Shown one piece after another: positions 1 through 9,087 of a DNA stretch of 64,000 nucleotides. Within the stretch, counting starts at the first letter, position 1. Each line of letters opens with the position of its first letter. The DNA comes from Joostella atrarenae (GTDB taxonomy: Bacteria; Bacteroidota; Bacteroidia; Flavobacteriales; Flavobacteriaceae). The DNA lies in assembly GCF_021764745.1 (NCBI RefSeq), contig NZ_JAETXX010000006.1, positions 62,001 through 126,000 on the forward strand, read 5' to 3'. The position numbers and the translations under genes are program-made. The notes under the pieces are model-generated. The model was not told the DNA's origin and searched no databases. It saw nothing but the letters and a program-made list of their open reading frames with translations.

Positions 1-1797
1 CTGATAAACACCTTTTTGGTCTAATAACTCTTGATGTGTTCCTTGTTCTACAATGATTCCCTTTTGCATCACGGCAATGGTATCTGCATTCTGGATTGTA
101 GAAAGACGGTGAGCGATGACAATAGAGGTTCTATTTTTCATCATATTTTCTAAGGCCGTTTGTACTAGCTTCTCGCTCTCAGTATCGAGTGCAGAAGTGG
201 CCTCATCTAAAATCATAATTGGAGGGTTTTTAAGTACGGCACGAGCAATAGAAAGACGTTGCTTTTGTCCACCACTTAATTTCCCACCGGCATCACCAAT
301 ATTAGATTCGAATCCATCAGGGAGTTCTTTTATAAAATCGTAAGCGTTAGCAATTTTAGCAGCCTCTTCAATCTCTTTTTGTGTAGCGTCTGGCTTACCG
401 ATGCGGATGTTATTGGCAACAGTATCGTTAAAGAGAATAGAATCTTGAGTTACGATTCCCATTAAAGTACGTAAGCTTTTAATAGAGATGTCTTTAATAT
501 CAGTCCCATCAATTTCTATACTTCCTTTATTAACATCGTAAAAACGAGTTACTAAATTGGCAATCGTACTTTTCCCGCTTCCCGATTGTCCCACTAAAGC
601 AACTGTTTTACCTTTAGGAATAGCGAGGCTGAAATCTTTTAAGACTAATTCATCTTCGTATTTAAAGGAAATATTTTTGATGTCTATTTCTTTATCGAAG
701 CTTGTTTTTTCAATAGCATTTGGTGCGTCTATTATGGTGTTCTCTGTTTCAAGAAGTTCTAAAATACGCTCTGCAGCACCGTTTCCTCTTTTTAAACTAT
801 AACTAGCTTTAGATATTGCTTTGGCTGGTGTTAGGATATTGTAAGCAAGCATAATGTATCCTAAAAAGAAACTAGCCTGCATACTTTGATCGATAAAGAC
901 AAGATATCCGCCATAAACTAATAAAATAGCTATAACGATAATACCTAATAACTCACTCATTGGAGAAGCTAAATTCTGTCTGTTTAATACCGAATTGGAA
1001 TACTTATAAAAACGTTCGTTAGATTCTGAAAAACGTTTGTTAAAAGAATCTTCCGCAGTAAAAGCTTTTATTACGCGCAGTCCCGACATTGTTTCTTCTA
1101 AGATAGAAAGGAAGAAGCCTTGTTCTTGTTGAACTTTTATAGATTTTTTCTTTAATGACTTTCCGATTTTTGAAATAGCAAAACCTGCAATAGGAATGAA
1201 AACAAAAACGAAAAGAGTTAATTTCATGCTGAAGAAAAACATGAATATTAAAGAAAATAGGATTGTTAAAGGTTCTCTCACAATCATTTCTAATACGGAG
1301 AGGATGGAGTTTCTTACTTCTTCAACATCACCACTTACACGAGAAATAGTGTCTCCTTTTTTCTTTTCAGAATAGAAAGAAAGAGGAAGGGAAACGATCT
1401 TTTTATACATGCTAGATCGAATATCTTTTAAGACCCCATTCCTTAAAAAGGTAATGTAAAACATCGCCATATAATTGGAGAGGTTTTTAAGTAAAAATAA
1501 GGTGATGATTACGGAAACCATGACCATAAGTGCATAAAAGCTTCCTTTTTCACTAATTAAATCTGATAGGAAATAATTAAGGTAATCTTGAGCGAAATCT
1601 TTTATGTGATTTATTCCTTCGAATACAGGTTTTTTAGTAATTAACTTGTTGTCACCAAAAATAACTTGAAGCACAGGAATTAGCGCTACAAAAGACAGTG
1701 TGCTAAATAATGCGTAAAGAATATTAAAAAAGATGTTTAGGTAACCATACTTTTTATATGGCTCAGCAAAACGTAGTATTTTCTTGAAGTAATTCAT
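1..1797 (-). CDS. ABC exporter, fused permease/ATPase (MsbA-like), 3' end outside window
   Basis: This is a half-size type I ABC exporter that probably flips a lipid or exports a hydrophobic substrate across the inner membrane. The ATG lies at 1797-1795 and the frame stays open to base 1 (599 codons seen), so only the extreme C-terminus is missing. The N-terminal ~340 residues are the six-helix permease domain. The ATPase follows: Walker A GQSGSGKST near residue 405, signature LSGGQKQR near 505, Walker B IMILDEATSALD near 528, and the H-loop in IAHRLST near 561. The family is clear but the substrate cannot be read from sequence. MsbA-like lipid A flippase is an inference from architecture. 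It is read leftward and is separated from the upstream mutase gene by a hairpin. Confidence 0.9.
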   Translation of the reverse strand, partial: MNYFKKILRFAEPYKKYGYLNIFFNILYALFSTLSFVALIPVLQVIFGDNKLITKKPVFEGINHIKDFAQDYLNYFLSDLISEKGSFYALMVMVSVIITLFLLKNLSNYMAMFYITFLRNGVLKDIRSSMYKKIVSLPLSFYSEKKKGDTISRVSGDVEEVRNSILSVLEMIVREPLTILFSLIFMFFFSMKLTLFVFVFIPIAGFAISKIGKSLKKKSIKVQQEQGFFLSILEETMSGLRVIKAFTAEDSFNKRFSESNERFYKYSNSVLNRQNLASPMSELLGIIVIAILLVYGGYLVFIDQSMQASFFLGYIMLAYNILTPAKAISKASYSLKRGNGAAERILELLETENTIIDAPNAIEKTSFDKEIDIKNISFKYEDELVLKDFSLAIPKGKTVALVGQSGSGKSTIANLVTRFYDVNKGSIEIDGTDIKDISIKSLRTLMGIVTQDSILFNDTVANNIRIGKPDATQKEIEEAAKIANAYDFIKELPDGFESNIGDAGGKLSGGQKQRLSIARAVLKNPPIMILDEATSALDTESEKLVQTALENMMKNRTSIVIAHRLSTIQNADTIAVMQKGIIVEQGTHQELLDQKGVYQ

Positions 1798-1868
1798 TTA
1801 ATATTTTTAAATAAAATATTTATTTATGCTAAAATAAAACAGTTGCAAATGTACGTTTTATTATGAAA

Positions 1869-1900
1869 TTAAGCCTGCCTATATTAAAAGGCAGGCTTAA
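1869..1900 (-). terminator. Hairpin terminator-like element after the phosphohexomutase gene
   Basis: A perfect 12-bp inverted repeat (1869-1880 and 1889-1900, core AGCCTGCCT/AGGCAGGCT) has an 8-nt loop. It sits between the mutase stop (1932) and the ABC exporter start (1797). Reading leftward it is followed by AT-rich sequence but only a short T run, so termination may be partial. Confidence 0.6.
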
Positions 1901-1931
1901 GGAATTTTATAATTATAGATAAAAAATATTA

Positions 1932-3650
1932 TTAACTCAGCTTTAATTCTTCGATAATACGACTTATTTTTTCATCTAGTTTTTCTGTTTCTTCATTATA
2001 ATGAGCAACTTCTTCTAAGTTTCCTTTAACGCTGAAATAGAATTTTATTTTTGGTTCTGTACCACTCGGTCTAGCGGCAATTTTAGTTCCGTCTTCCGTA
2101 TAATAGATTAATACATTTGAAGAAGGGATATCAATATCTTCTTTATCTCCAGTTAATAAGTTGATTCTAGTAGAGCTTAAATAATCTTCTACATAGCTAA
2201 CTTTAGAACCGTCTATAACTTTAATAGGATTCTCTCTTAAATCGATCATCATTTGTTTGATTTCTTCGGCTCCAGAGATACCTTTTTTTGTGATAGAGAT
2301 AAGTTTTTCTCGGTAAAGTCCAAACTCTTCGTAGGATTTCAAAAGGTCTTTATAGAAAGAGCTTCCTTTAGCTTTAGCATCCGAAGCAATCTCGCAAGCA
2401 AGTAGGGAAGAGGTAACAGCATCTTTATCTCTAACAAAATCGCCCACCATGAATCCGAAACTTTCTTCACCACCACCAATAAATTCTTGCATCGGGAAGT
2501 CTTTTATCAGCTTAGCGATCCATTTAAAACCAGTGAGTGTTTCTTTATATTCAACTTTATAACTTTTAGCTAAAACGTTCATCATTGGAGTAGAAACAAT
2601 AGTAGAAGCTATAAACTGATTTCCATTGATGCGATCAGATTTCTTCCATTTATCCAATAAGAAACGCGTCATTAAAAGCATGGTTTGGTTTCCGTTAAGA
2701 AGCACCATTTTACCTTCGTTATCTCTTACTGCGATTCCTAATCTATCACTATCAGGATCGGTACCAATAACCATATCAGCATTAATCTCGTCGGCCTTTT
2801 TTATAGCTATAGCAAGTGCTTCAGGTTCTTCTGGATTTGGAGATTTAACAGTAGGGAAGTTTCCGTCTGGCTTACGTTGTTCTTCTACAACATGCACATT
2901 ATTGTAACCAGCGCGCTTTAAAACCTCTGGTAAAACGGTAATTGATGTTCCATGTAAAGAAGTGAAAACAATAGAGAAATCATTTTTTCCTTTTGCGCCA
3001 AAACTTCCATTTTCTACGGAAGCGTTTATAAATGCCTCATCAACCTCTTTATCGATATAATTAATCTTACTGTTGTCTGCGTTAAAATTAATCGCATCAA
3101 AAGAAAGACTTTCAATTTCCTTTATAATTTCGTTGTCTTGAGGAGGCACTATTTGTCCGCCATCTTTCCAATATACTTTGTAGCCGTTATATTCTGGTGG
3201 GTTGTGAGAAGCAGTAAGAACAATACCGCATTGGCAATCTAAATGTTTTACTGCAAAAGATAACTCAGGAGTAGTTCGTAATTCAGAAAACAAATAAACT
3301 TTGATTCCGTTAGCGGAGAAAACATCTGCAACTACTTTAGCGAGGGTGTCGCTATTATGGCGACAATCGTATGCAATAACTACTTTAAGCTCTTCATTTG
3401 AGAAGGATTTCTTTAGGTAATTACTAATTCCCTGTGTGTTCTTTCCTAAAGTATATTTATTAATACGATTGGTTCCAACGCCCATTGTTCCACGCATTCC
3501 TCCAGTTCCAAACTCTAAGTTTTTATAGAAGCTTTCATTTAATTCTTCTGAATTGGAGTCTATAAGTTGTTGGACTTCTTTTTTTGTATCGGCATCAAAA
3601 AAATCTGTTAACCAAGTTTTAGCATTTTTTAAATTCTCTTCTGATATCAT
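1932..3650 (-). CDS. Phospho-sugar mutase (phosphoglucomutase/phosphomannomutase)
   Basis: This is an alpha-D-phosphohexomutase of 572 aa. It interconverts hexose 1- and 6-phosphates through a phosphoserine, feeding glycogen and nucleotide-sugar synthesis in the cytoplasm. All four family signatures are visible in order: the catalytic serine loop TASHNPPEYNG near residue 146, the Mg loop DPDSDR near 300, the sugar-binding GGGEESFG near 394, and the phosphate-binding RPSGTEPK near 530. The length and the short DPDSDR loop fit the PgcA/PGM2-like branch rather than the ~460-aa ManB branch. It lies 41 bp downstream of the glycosyltransferase on the same strand, so co-transcription is plausible. 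Substrate preference (glucose or mannose) cannot be decided here. Confidence 0.93.
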   Translation of the reverse strand: MISEENLKNAKTWLTDFFDADTKKEVQQLIDSNSEELNESFYKNLEFGTGGMRGTMGVGTNRINKYTLGKNTQGISNYLKKSFSNEELKVVIAYDCRHNSDTLAKVVADVFSANGIKVYLFSELRTTPELSFAVKHLDCQCGIVLTASHNPPEYNGYKVYWKDGGQIVPPQDNEIIKEIESLSFDAINFNADNSKINYIDKEVDEAFINASVENGSFGAKGKNDFSIVFTSLHGTSITVLPEVLKRAGYNNVHVVEEQRKPDGNFPTVKSPNPEEPEALAIAIKKADEINADMVIGTDPDSDRLGIAVRDNEGKMVLLNGNQTMLLMTRFLLDKWKKSDRINGNQFIASTIVSTPMMNVLAKSYKVEYKETLTGFKWIAKLIKDFPMQEFIGGGEESFGFMVGDFVRDKDAVTSSLLACEIASDAKAKGSSFYKDLLKSYEEFGLYREKLISITKKGISGAEEIKQMMIDLRENPIKVIDGSKVSYVEDYLSSTRINLLTGDKEDIDIPSSNVLIYYTEDGTKIAARPSGTEPKIKFYFSVKGNLEEVAHYNEETEKLDEKISRIIEELKLS

Positions 3651-3691
3651 CTTTTTCGGTTAATTTTTCAATAGGATTTTAAGGTAAGAAA

Positions 3692-4666
3692 TTATGAGGT
3701 TATTTCTACTTTAAAATTATCTAAATTAATGGTTTGTTGTATTTTATATCTTTTCTCTTGATTTTTTGATCTTAAAATGAGTTCTCCTAAAAAACCAGCA
3801 ATAAATAATTGTGTACCAATAATCATAGCTGTTAAAGAAATATAGAACTGTGGTCTTTGCGTAATAAGTCGGCCATAGGGACTAAAAAACAGTTTATCGA
3901 TTCCTAAATATATAGCAAAGCAGCACCCAATTATAAACATAAGAACCCCTAAAGCTCCAAATAAATGCATGGGTTGTCTTCCAAATTTGGAGATAAACCA
4001 TATAGTAATAAGGTCTAGGAAGCCATTTAGAAAGCGTTCCATTCCAAATTTTGTAGTACCATATTTTCTCGCTTGATGTTTTACAACTTTCTCTTGAATA
4101 TTTGTAAAACCAGCATTTTTTGCAAGAACAGGAATATAGCGATGCATTTCGCCGTGTACATCTATAGTTTTTATAACCGCTTTACGGTATGCTTTTAATC
4201 CGCAGTTAAAATCGTTTAGCTTAACACCAGAAGTTTTTCTAGCAGCCCAGTTAAATAGTTTAGAAGGTAAGTTTTTAGAAATTACAGAGTCGTAACGCAC
4301 TTTTTTCCAACCAGAAACTAAGTCAATGTTATTATCTTTTATAAGGTGGAATAATTCTGGGATTTCCTCAGGGTTATCTTGGAGATCGGCATCCATGGTT
4401 ATAACAACATCTCCTTGTGCCATTTCAAATCCAGCATGCAGGGCTTGAGATTTCCCGAAGTTTTTAAGGAAACGGATTCCTTTTACAGCGCTATTATTGG
4501 CAGAAAGTGTTTGTATGGTATTCCAAGAATCGTCTGTACTTCCGTCATCTATAAAGATGATTTCATAAGAAAAACGATTGGATTGCATAACCTTTACAAT
4601 CCAATCGTGTAATTCTTTTAAAGACTCTTGTTCGTTGAGTAGTGGTATTACTACTGATATATCCAT
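3692..4666 (-). CDS. GT2 family glycosyltransferase with C-terminal membrane helices
   Basis: This 324-aa protein has an N-terminal GT-A domain (residues 1-220) starting DISVVIPLLNEQESL. The nucleotide-sugar/metal motif MDADLQDNPEEI falls near residue 92. Two strong transmembrane segments follow at roughly 235-260 and 275-300. This is the layout of dolichyl-phosphate mannosyltransferase-like and GtrB/ArnC-type enzymes, which load a sugar onto undecaprenyl phosphate at the cytoplasmic face. The ATG at 4666-4664 is the only sensible start, because the conserved beta-1 strand begins immediately. Its neighbours (phosphohexomutase downstream, DUF4199 upstream) suggest a role in envelope glycan synthesis. 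The sugar and acceptor are not deducible. Confidence 0.88.
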   Translation of the reverse strand: MDISVVIPLLNEQESLKELHDWIVKVMQSNRFSYEIIFIDDGSTDDSWNTIQTLSANNSAVKGIRFLKNFGKSQALHAGFEMAQGDVVITMDADLQDNPEEIPELFHLIKDNNIDLVSGWKKVRYDSVISKNLPSKLFNWAARKTSGVKLNDFNCGLKAYRKAVIKTIDVHGEMHRYIPVLAKNAGFTNIQEKVVKHQARKYGTTKFGMERFLNGFLDLITIWFISKFGRQPMHLFGALGVLMFIIGCCFAIYLGIDKLFFSPYGRLITQRPQFYISLTAMIIGTQLFIAGFLGELILRSKNQEKRYKIQQTINLDNFKVEITS

Positions 4667-4703
4667 GAATTCCTTTTATCTAAAATAAATTCAAAGATAT
4701 AAA

Positions 4704-5225
4704 TTACAATTCACTTTTAGTTTTTTTCATTACTAAAGCAGGAATAAGGGTTAGAACAAACCCTAAAAATATACTGAATATTAGTCCAAATGCAGCTTGA
4801 ATGAAAGGACCTGACATTTTTTTAGAAATTTCAAGCTGACTCTCAATTTGTTCTTGTGTCATTCCATAGTCTACCATTTTGGCTTTAGCAATTTCCATTT
4901 GTTTATCTACCATACCTGGGTCGATTACGTTAGATAATAGTAATTGAAAAAGCATACTTATTACACCTCCAATAAGACACAATCCAATTCCGATTTTTAA
5001 AGCCTCTCCAAAGGTCATATATCCATCATTTGCTTTTTTAAATTGGAATAGAGCAATAAGAATTACAGCAAGCATAATAGCAATACTTATTACTAAGGTG
5101 CTAATTTCTTGTTGGTAATGCATATCTGTTAAGTAAAGCATTATTCCGAAGGTAACGCTCACCGCACCTAGTAATAGCCCGTATCTAAGCGCGAATTTCC
5201 CTGTTGTTGGTTGTTTGTTTTCCAT
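4704..5225 (-). CDS. DUF4199 family membrane protein
   Basis: This 173-aa integral membrane protein has four hydrophobic segments at about 12-30, 38-60, 76-98 and 140-163. The charged, methionine-rich stretch between the third and fourth (MVDKQMEIAKAKMVDYGM region) is typical of the Bacteroidota-specific DUF4199 family. The GEALKIG segment before helix 3 also fits that family. No biochemical function is known. It commonly precedes a GT2 glycosyltransferase in Flavobacteriia, as here (37-bp gap), which suggests one operon. It diverges from rpmE2. Confidence 0.8.
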   Translation of the reverse strand: MENKQPTTGKFALRYGLLLGAVSVTFGIMLYLTDMHYQQEISTLVISIAIMLAVILIALFQFKKANDGYMTFGEALKIGIGLCLIGGVISMLFQLLLSNVIDPGMVDKQMEIAKAKMVDYGMTQEQIESQLEISKKMSGPFIQAAFGLIFSIFLGFVLTLIPALVMKKTKSEL

Positions 5226-5351
5226 TTTTAATAGTTGAATAGTTTTATATAAAATTAGTAGATATTCTTGTATATTTGTTACAGAATATTAGAATAAAAA
5301 AAATACTTGCAAATTTCCATATAAAAATATGGTTTATATAAAATAAATTGA

Positions 5352-5359
5352 TAAATTTG
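5352..5359 (+). promoter_or_regulatory. Bacteroidota -7 promoter element for rpmE2
   Basis: TAAATTTG matches the Bacteroidota -7 consensus TAnnTTTG and lies 41 bp before the rpmE2 ATG. No exact TTTG -33 element is seen at the ideal spacing. A second match, TATATTTG at 5271-5278, lies further upstream. Confidence 0.55.
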
Positions 5360-5399
5360 CACCTCGAAAAAAAATCTGAAGTTTAAAAAATATATAGCG

Positions 5400-5651
5400 A
5401 TGAGAAAAGGTATACATCCAGAAAATTATAGATTAGTAGCATTTAAAGATATGTCTAACGATGATGTCTTTATTACAAAATCTACAGCAGATACGAAGGA
5501 AACAATTGAAGTTGATGGTGTTGAATATCCTGTGATCAAATTAGAGATTTCTAGATCATCTCACCCTTTCTATACTGGAAAGTCAAAACTTATAGATACT
5601 GCTGGACGTATCGATAAGTTCAAAAACAAATACGCAAAATTCAAAAAATAA
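5400..5651 (+). CDS. rpmE2: 50S ribosomal protein L31, type B
   Basis: The 83-aa product is the type B (zinc-independent) L31. It begins [19 protein letters not shown] and carries the family's SSHPFYTGK segment before the C-terminal KFKNKYAKF. The CxxC zinc ligands of type A L31 are absent. L31 bridges the two ribosomal subunits. As no second L31 is visible here, this may be the housekeeping copy, as is usual in Bacteroidota. It forms a single-gene unit with its own promoter and a strong intrinsic terminator. Confidence 0.96.
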   Translation: MRKGIHPENYRLVAFKDMSNDDVFITKSTADTKETIEVDGVEYPVIKLEISRSSHPFYTGKSKLIDTAGRIDKFKNKYAKFKK

Positions 5652-5675
5652 TAGATTTCTATTTATAGAAATACT

Positions 5676-5703
5676 AACCTCTGATATTTTCAGAGGTTTT
5701 TTT
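5676..5703 (+). terminator. Intrinsic terminator of rpmE2
   Basis: A 9-bp stem AACCTCTGA/TCAGAGGTT with a 5-nt loop is followed by seven T residues, 25 bp after the rpmE2 stop. Confidence 0.9.
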
Positions 5704-5803
5704 GTTTTCCAAAATCTAACCTTCATATTCTGATATTTTTTGATCTTTTTTTAGCATTATTATAATGATCATTAAACTATCTTTATCTTAAAAATTTATA
5801 GCT

Positions 5804-6979
5804 ATGAACTATATTCTTTTTGATGGTCCTGTTCGCAATGCTTTATTGCCTTTTACATATACGCGTCCTGTTGCAGATATCCGTATTGGGATTCTGACGA
5901 TTAGAGAAAAATGGGAAAAATATTTAGGATACACGACCACTACAGTTACTGAAGAATATCTAGAAGAGAGCTATCCAATGGTAGAAATGGAGGAGAATAT
6001 TCTTATAAACTCTTCTTTTATACCAAATGAAGGTGTTGTAGAGTTGGTGAAAGATCTAAAAGAGAATCAGGCTATATTTTTTGGAGAAGAGGTAATTGCA
6101 TTTTATACAAAAGAGGGGCAAGAAGATGTAGATTTAAGTACCTATGAGGCTTTTGAGTACGAAGGAGAATGTTTGCAGTTGCAAAACACTTGGGATATTT
6201 TTTCGAAGAATGGAGAGGCTATGGAAGCCGATTTTAAACTGTTGACTTCAGGAAGGAGAAGTGAGCCGATCCCGAGTAGTAATAATGTGATTGCTCCAAA
6301 TAATATTTTCTTAGAAGAAGGAGTAACGATAGAGTTCTGTACGCTAAATGCTACAAACGGACCTATTTATTTAGGGAAGGACTCTTTAGTTATGGAAGGG
6401 AGTATTATTAGAGGAGGTTTTTCTCTTGGGGAGAACTCTATTGTTAAAATGGGAGCTAAAATATATGGTCCAACTACTATTGGGCCAGGTTGTAAAATAG
6501 GAGGAGAGGTTAATAATTCTGTTCTTTTTGAAAACTCAAATAAGGGGCATGAAGGATTTTTAGGGAATTCAGTCTTAGGAGAGTGGTGTAATATTGGAGC
6601 AGATACCAATAGTTCAAACTTAAAGAATGATTATTCTCCAGTTCGTTTATGGAATTATGAAACTGAAAATTTTGCTAAAACAGGATTGCAGTTTTGTGGA
6701 ATGATGATGGGAGATCATAGTAAGTGCGGAATCAATACAATGTTTAATACTGGGACTGTTATTGGTGTAAACGCTAACATTTTTGGAAGCGGTTATCAGC
6801 GTAATTTTATACCTAGCTTTAGCTGGGGTGGTGCTAATGGTTTAACTACATACCAACCTAAAAAAGCTTATGCAGCTGCTGAAGCAATGATGAAGAGAAG
6901 AGGGGTTGCGTTTACAGAGGCTGATAAAGCTGTGCTAGATCATGTTTTTGAAACTAGTAAAAGGTGGCGTAAGGAGTAA
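5804..6979 (+). CDS. GlmU-like sugar nucleotidyltransferase with left-handed beta-helix
   Basis: This 391-aa protein starts with the Bacteroidota GlmU-like signature FDGPVRNALLPFTYTRPVADIR and then a shortened, divergent nucleotidyltransferase region. From about residue 165 it has a left-handed parallel beta-helix made of hexapeptide repeats (for example VIAPNNIFLEEGVTIE, SLVMEGSIIRGG, SIVKMGAKIYG). The canonical GG-GTR pyrophosphorylase loop of true GlmU is missing, so classical UDP-GlcNAc synthesis is doubtful. It is best called a putative nucleotidyltransferase or acyltransferase. It is probably cytoplasmic and stands alone between rpmE2 and mtaB. Confidence 0.8.
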   Translation: MNYILFDGPVRNALLPFTYTRPVADIRIGILTIREKWEKYLGYTTTTVTEEYLEESYPMVEMEENILINSSFIPNEGVVELVKDLKENQAIFFGEEVIAFYTKEGQEDVDLSTYEAFEYEGECLQLQNTWDIFSKNGEAMEADFKLLTSGRRSEPIPSSNNVIAPNNIFLEEGVTIEFCTLNATNGPIYLGKDSLVMEGSIIRGGFSLGENSIVKMGAKIYGPTTIGPGCKIGGEVNNSVLFENSNKGHEGFLGNSVLGEWCNIGADTNSSNLKNDYSPVRLWNYETENFAKTGLQFCGMMMGDHSKCGINTMFNTGTVIGVNANIFGSGYQRNFIPSFSWGGANGLTTYQPKKAYAAAEAMMKRRGVAFTEADKAVLDHVFETSKRWRKE

Positions 6980-7111
6980 ATCTAATTTCAGTCACTTTTT
7001 TAAAATTTATTAATGTTTCTCGAGCTTATCTTATTCGAGATCATTTACTTTCAAATAATTAAAATATTAAAAACCAAAAGGCTAGTACTTTAATACCTCC
7101 AAATAAGTTGG

Positions 7112-7119
7112 TATATTTG
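7112..7119 (+). promoter_or_regulatory. -7 promoter element for mtaB
   Basis: TATATTTG (TAnnTTTG) lies 57 bp before the chosen ATG of mtaB. CTTT at 7088-7091 lies near the -33 position. Confidence 0.6.
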
Positions 7120-7175
7120 TACGCTTTTTTCTGTGGCTCTATATGTGTTTCAGAAAGGTTTAAAATTTGTCCAAA

Positions 7176-8510
7176 ATGGAAAGAAAGAAAGTTGCATTTT
7201 ATACTTTAGGTTGTAAGCTGAATTTTTCAGAAACATCTACTATTGCTCGTAATTTTACTGAAGAGGGATTTGATAGGGTTGATTTTTCTGAAAAGGCAGA
7301 TATTTATGTTATTAATACTTGTTCTGTAACGGAAAATGCAGATAAGCGTTTTAAAACAATAGTAAAGCAAGCACAAAAGGTAAACGAAAATGCTTTTGTA
7401 GCTGCAATTGGATGTTATGCTCAATTAAAGCCAGAAGAGTTAGCAGATGTTAATGGAGTAGATTTGGTACTTGGAGCAACCGAGAAGTTTAAAATTACAG
7501 ATTACTTAAACGATCTTTCTAAAAATGATTTTGGAGAGGTTCATAGTTGTGAGATTGAAGATGCAGATTTCTATGTTGGAAGTTACTCTATTGGAGATAG
7601 AACACGTGCATTTTTAAAAGTTCAAGATGGGTGTGATTATAAATGTACTTACTGTACGATTCCACTTGCAAGAGGAATTTCTAGAAGTGATACTTTGGAG
7701 AGTGTTTTAAAGAACGCTAAAGAAATCTCTGAGCAAGGAATAAAGGAAATTGTACTTACTGGAGTTAATATTGGTGACTACGGTAAAGGTGAGTTTGGGA
7801 ACAAAAGGCATGAGCATACTTTTTATGAATTGGTAACTGCTTTAGATGAAGTGGAAGGAATAGAGAGACTCAGAATTTCTTCTATTGAACCGAATCTTCT
7901 TAAAAATGAAACGATAGATTTCGTTTCTAAAAGTAGAACGTTTGTTCCTCATTTTCATATTCCATTGCAAAGTGGAAGTAACCATATTCTCGGATTGATG
8001 AGAAGACGTTATAAAAAGGAATTATATGTAGACCGTGTAAGCCAAATTAAAGAGGTGATGCCGCATGCGTGTATTGGAGTGGATGTTATTGTAGGTTTCC
8101 CTGGGGAGACGGAAGAGCATTTTCTTGAGACTTATAATTTCTTAAATGAATTAGACATTTCATATTTACATGTATTTACTTATTCAGAAAGAGATAATAC
8201 TGTAGCTGCTGAAATGGATGGTGTTGTTTCTAATAAAGTTCGTGCTAAGCGTAGTAAAATGCTGAGAGGATTATCTGTTAAGAAAAGAAGAGCTTTTTAT
8301 GAAAATCAAATAGGAACAACAAGAACAGTTCTTTTTGAAAGTGAAAATAAAGAAGGATATATACACGGATTTACAGAGAATTATGTGAAAGTAAAAGCAC
8401 CTTGGAATCCTGGTTTGGTAAATACGTTGCAAGAGATAACTCTTACTAAAATCGATGAAGATGGTATGGTGAGAATAGCATTTGCAGAAGAGCAAGTAGC
8501 TGTAAATTAA
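7176..8510 (+). CDS. mtaB: tRNA t6A37 methylthiotransferase MtaB
   Basis: This 444-aa radical-SAM enzyme converts t6A37 of ANN-decoding tRNAs to ms2t6A. The N-terminal MTTase domain begins VAFYTLGCKLN and holds three cysteines for the first 4Fe-4S cluster (GCK, NTCSV, IGCYAQ). The radical-SAM cluster CDYKCTYCTIP is near residue 153, then IVGFPGET, and a C-terminal TRAM-like domain from about 370. I prefer the ATG at 7176 to the in-frame TTG at 7167, because it directly precedes the conserved ERKKVAFYTLGC start. A promoter lies 57 bp upstream. Family assignment to MtaB rather than MiaB or RimO rests on overall similarity and is probable, not proven. Confidence 0.92.
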   Translation: MERKKVAFYTLGCKLNFSETSTIARNFTEEGFDRVDFSEKADIYVINTCSVTENADKRFKTIVKQAQKVNENAFVAAIGCYAQLKPEELADVNGVDLVLGATEKFKITDYLNDLSKNDFGEVHSCEIEDADFYVGSYSIGDRTRAFLKVQDGCDYKCTYCTIPLARGISRSDTLESVLKNAKEISEQGIKEIVLTGVNIGDYGKGEFGNKRHEHTFYELVTALDEVEGIERLRISSIEPNLLKNETIDFVSKSRTFVPHFHIPLQSGSNHILGLMRRRYKKELYVDRVSQIKEVMPHACIGVDVIVGFPGETEEHFLETYNFLNELDISYLHVFTYSERDNTVAAEMDGVVSNKVRAKRSKMLRGLSVKKRRAFYENQIGTTRTVLFESENKEGYIHGFTENYVKVKAPWNPGLVNTLQEITLTKIDEDGMVRIAFAEEQVAVN

Positions 8511-8555
8511 TAAAAGAAGTCTTTCTTAAGGAGGTAGTTTAATCGCTGCCAATTA

Positions 8556-8606
8556 GAGCAGTTTCGAAATATTTGTATTATAAAATAAGATATTTCGATG
8601 CTGCTC
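8556..8606. other. Imperfect long hairpin after mtaB
   Basis: GAGCAG (8556-8561) pairs with CTGCTC (8601-8606), and inside it CGAAATAT (8565-8572) pairs with ATATTTCG (8590-8597). The two stems are separated by a 3-by-3 internal loop (TTT and ATG). It lies 46 bp after mtaB in the convergent gap. Confidence 0.55.
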
Positions 8607-8617
8607 GAAAAGACAGT

Positions 8618-8641
8618 AATTGTCGTTCTAGACAATTTTTT
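8618..8641 (+). terminator. Intrinsic terminator downstream of mtaB
   Basis: A 7-bp stem AATTGTC/GACAATT with a 6-nt loop runs into six T residues (8636-8641). The T run touches the stop codon of the convergent small gene. Confidence 0.65.
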
Positions 8642-8933
8642 AAATTCTAATTCCTACTGGTAATAAATCTTTAAATTCTTTGTGTTTTCTAAGAAAACCA
8701 GCGATTTGGGGACTTGTAGGAACTACACTTAAATTTTTCTCTTCAATATGCTTCAAAACAGTTGTAATGAATGCATCCTTGAAGTCTGGATCTGTTACCT
8801 CTTCTGGGATAACAAGTTTTGTTAAGAAGATTTTTCGTTCTTGAGAAGCATACTCTATTTTAGCTAGCTTATCATCAATTTTTGTTTCAAATTGGCGCAA
8901 AAACTCATTGTCATTAATTACTACTTCATTCAT
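8640..8933 (-). CDS. Small NATD1-like (GNAT-related) protein
   Basis: This 97-aa protein resembles the small GNAT-related family that includes human NATD1. The region FLTKLVIPEEV is followed by a helix and then LSVVPTSPQIAGFLRKHKEF, matching the end of that fold. The acetyl-CoA pyrophosphate loop (R/QGxGxG/A) expected between them is not visible, since the sequence reads DPDFKDAFIT. Acetyltransferase activity is therefore uncertain. The ATG at 8933-8931 follows a leader of about 150 nt from a TACCTTTG promoter. That leader contains two nested inverted repeats. It is a single-gene unit converging on mtaB. Confidence 0.75.
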   Translation of the reverse strand: MNEVVINDNEFLRQFETKIDDKLAKIEYASQERKIFLTKLVIPEEVTDPDFKDAFITTVLKHIEEKNLSVVPTSPQIAGFLRKHKEFKDLLPVGIRI

Positions 8934-8970
8934 TATTATGAGGTTTAAAAATCATTAATAATTAGTGCTC

Positions 8971-9027
8971 AGAATCCTATTTGCTATTACGAAACGTATA
9001 TTTCGTAAAGTAAGTTCCATCGGATTC
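8971..9027 (-). promoter_or_regulatory. Nested inverted repeats in the leader of the NATD1-like gene
   Basis: GAATCC (8972-8977) pairs with GGATTC (9022-9027). Inside it TTACGAAA (8987-8994) pairs with TTTCGTAA (9001-9008) around a 6-nt loop. Both lie between the minus-strand promoter (9088-9095) and the ATG at 8933, so the leader RNA could fold into a two-tier structure. Function unknown. Confidence 0.5.
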
Positions 9028-9087
9028 GATATAATTAATTTAAGGTCGGTAGTCTTATTGAAGGAGAATTATATACCTTTAGCAGCG

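Noticed and set aside
5804-6979. True GlmU (bifunctional UDP-GlcNAc synthesis)
   Set aside because: The pyrophosphorylase GG-GTR loop is not visible. Only the beta-helix half and a divergent N-terminus remain.
7018-7040. TCTCGA/TCGAGA hairpin as terminator of the GlmU-like gene
   Set aside because: The stem is only 6 bp and no T tract follows on the plus strand.
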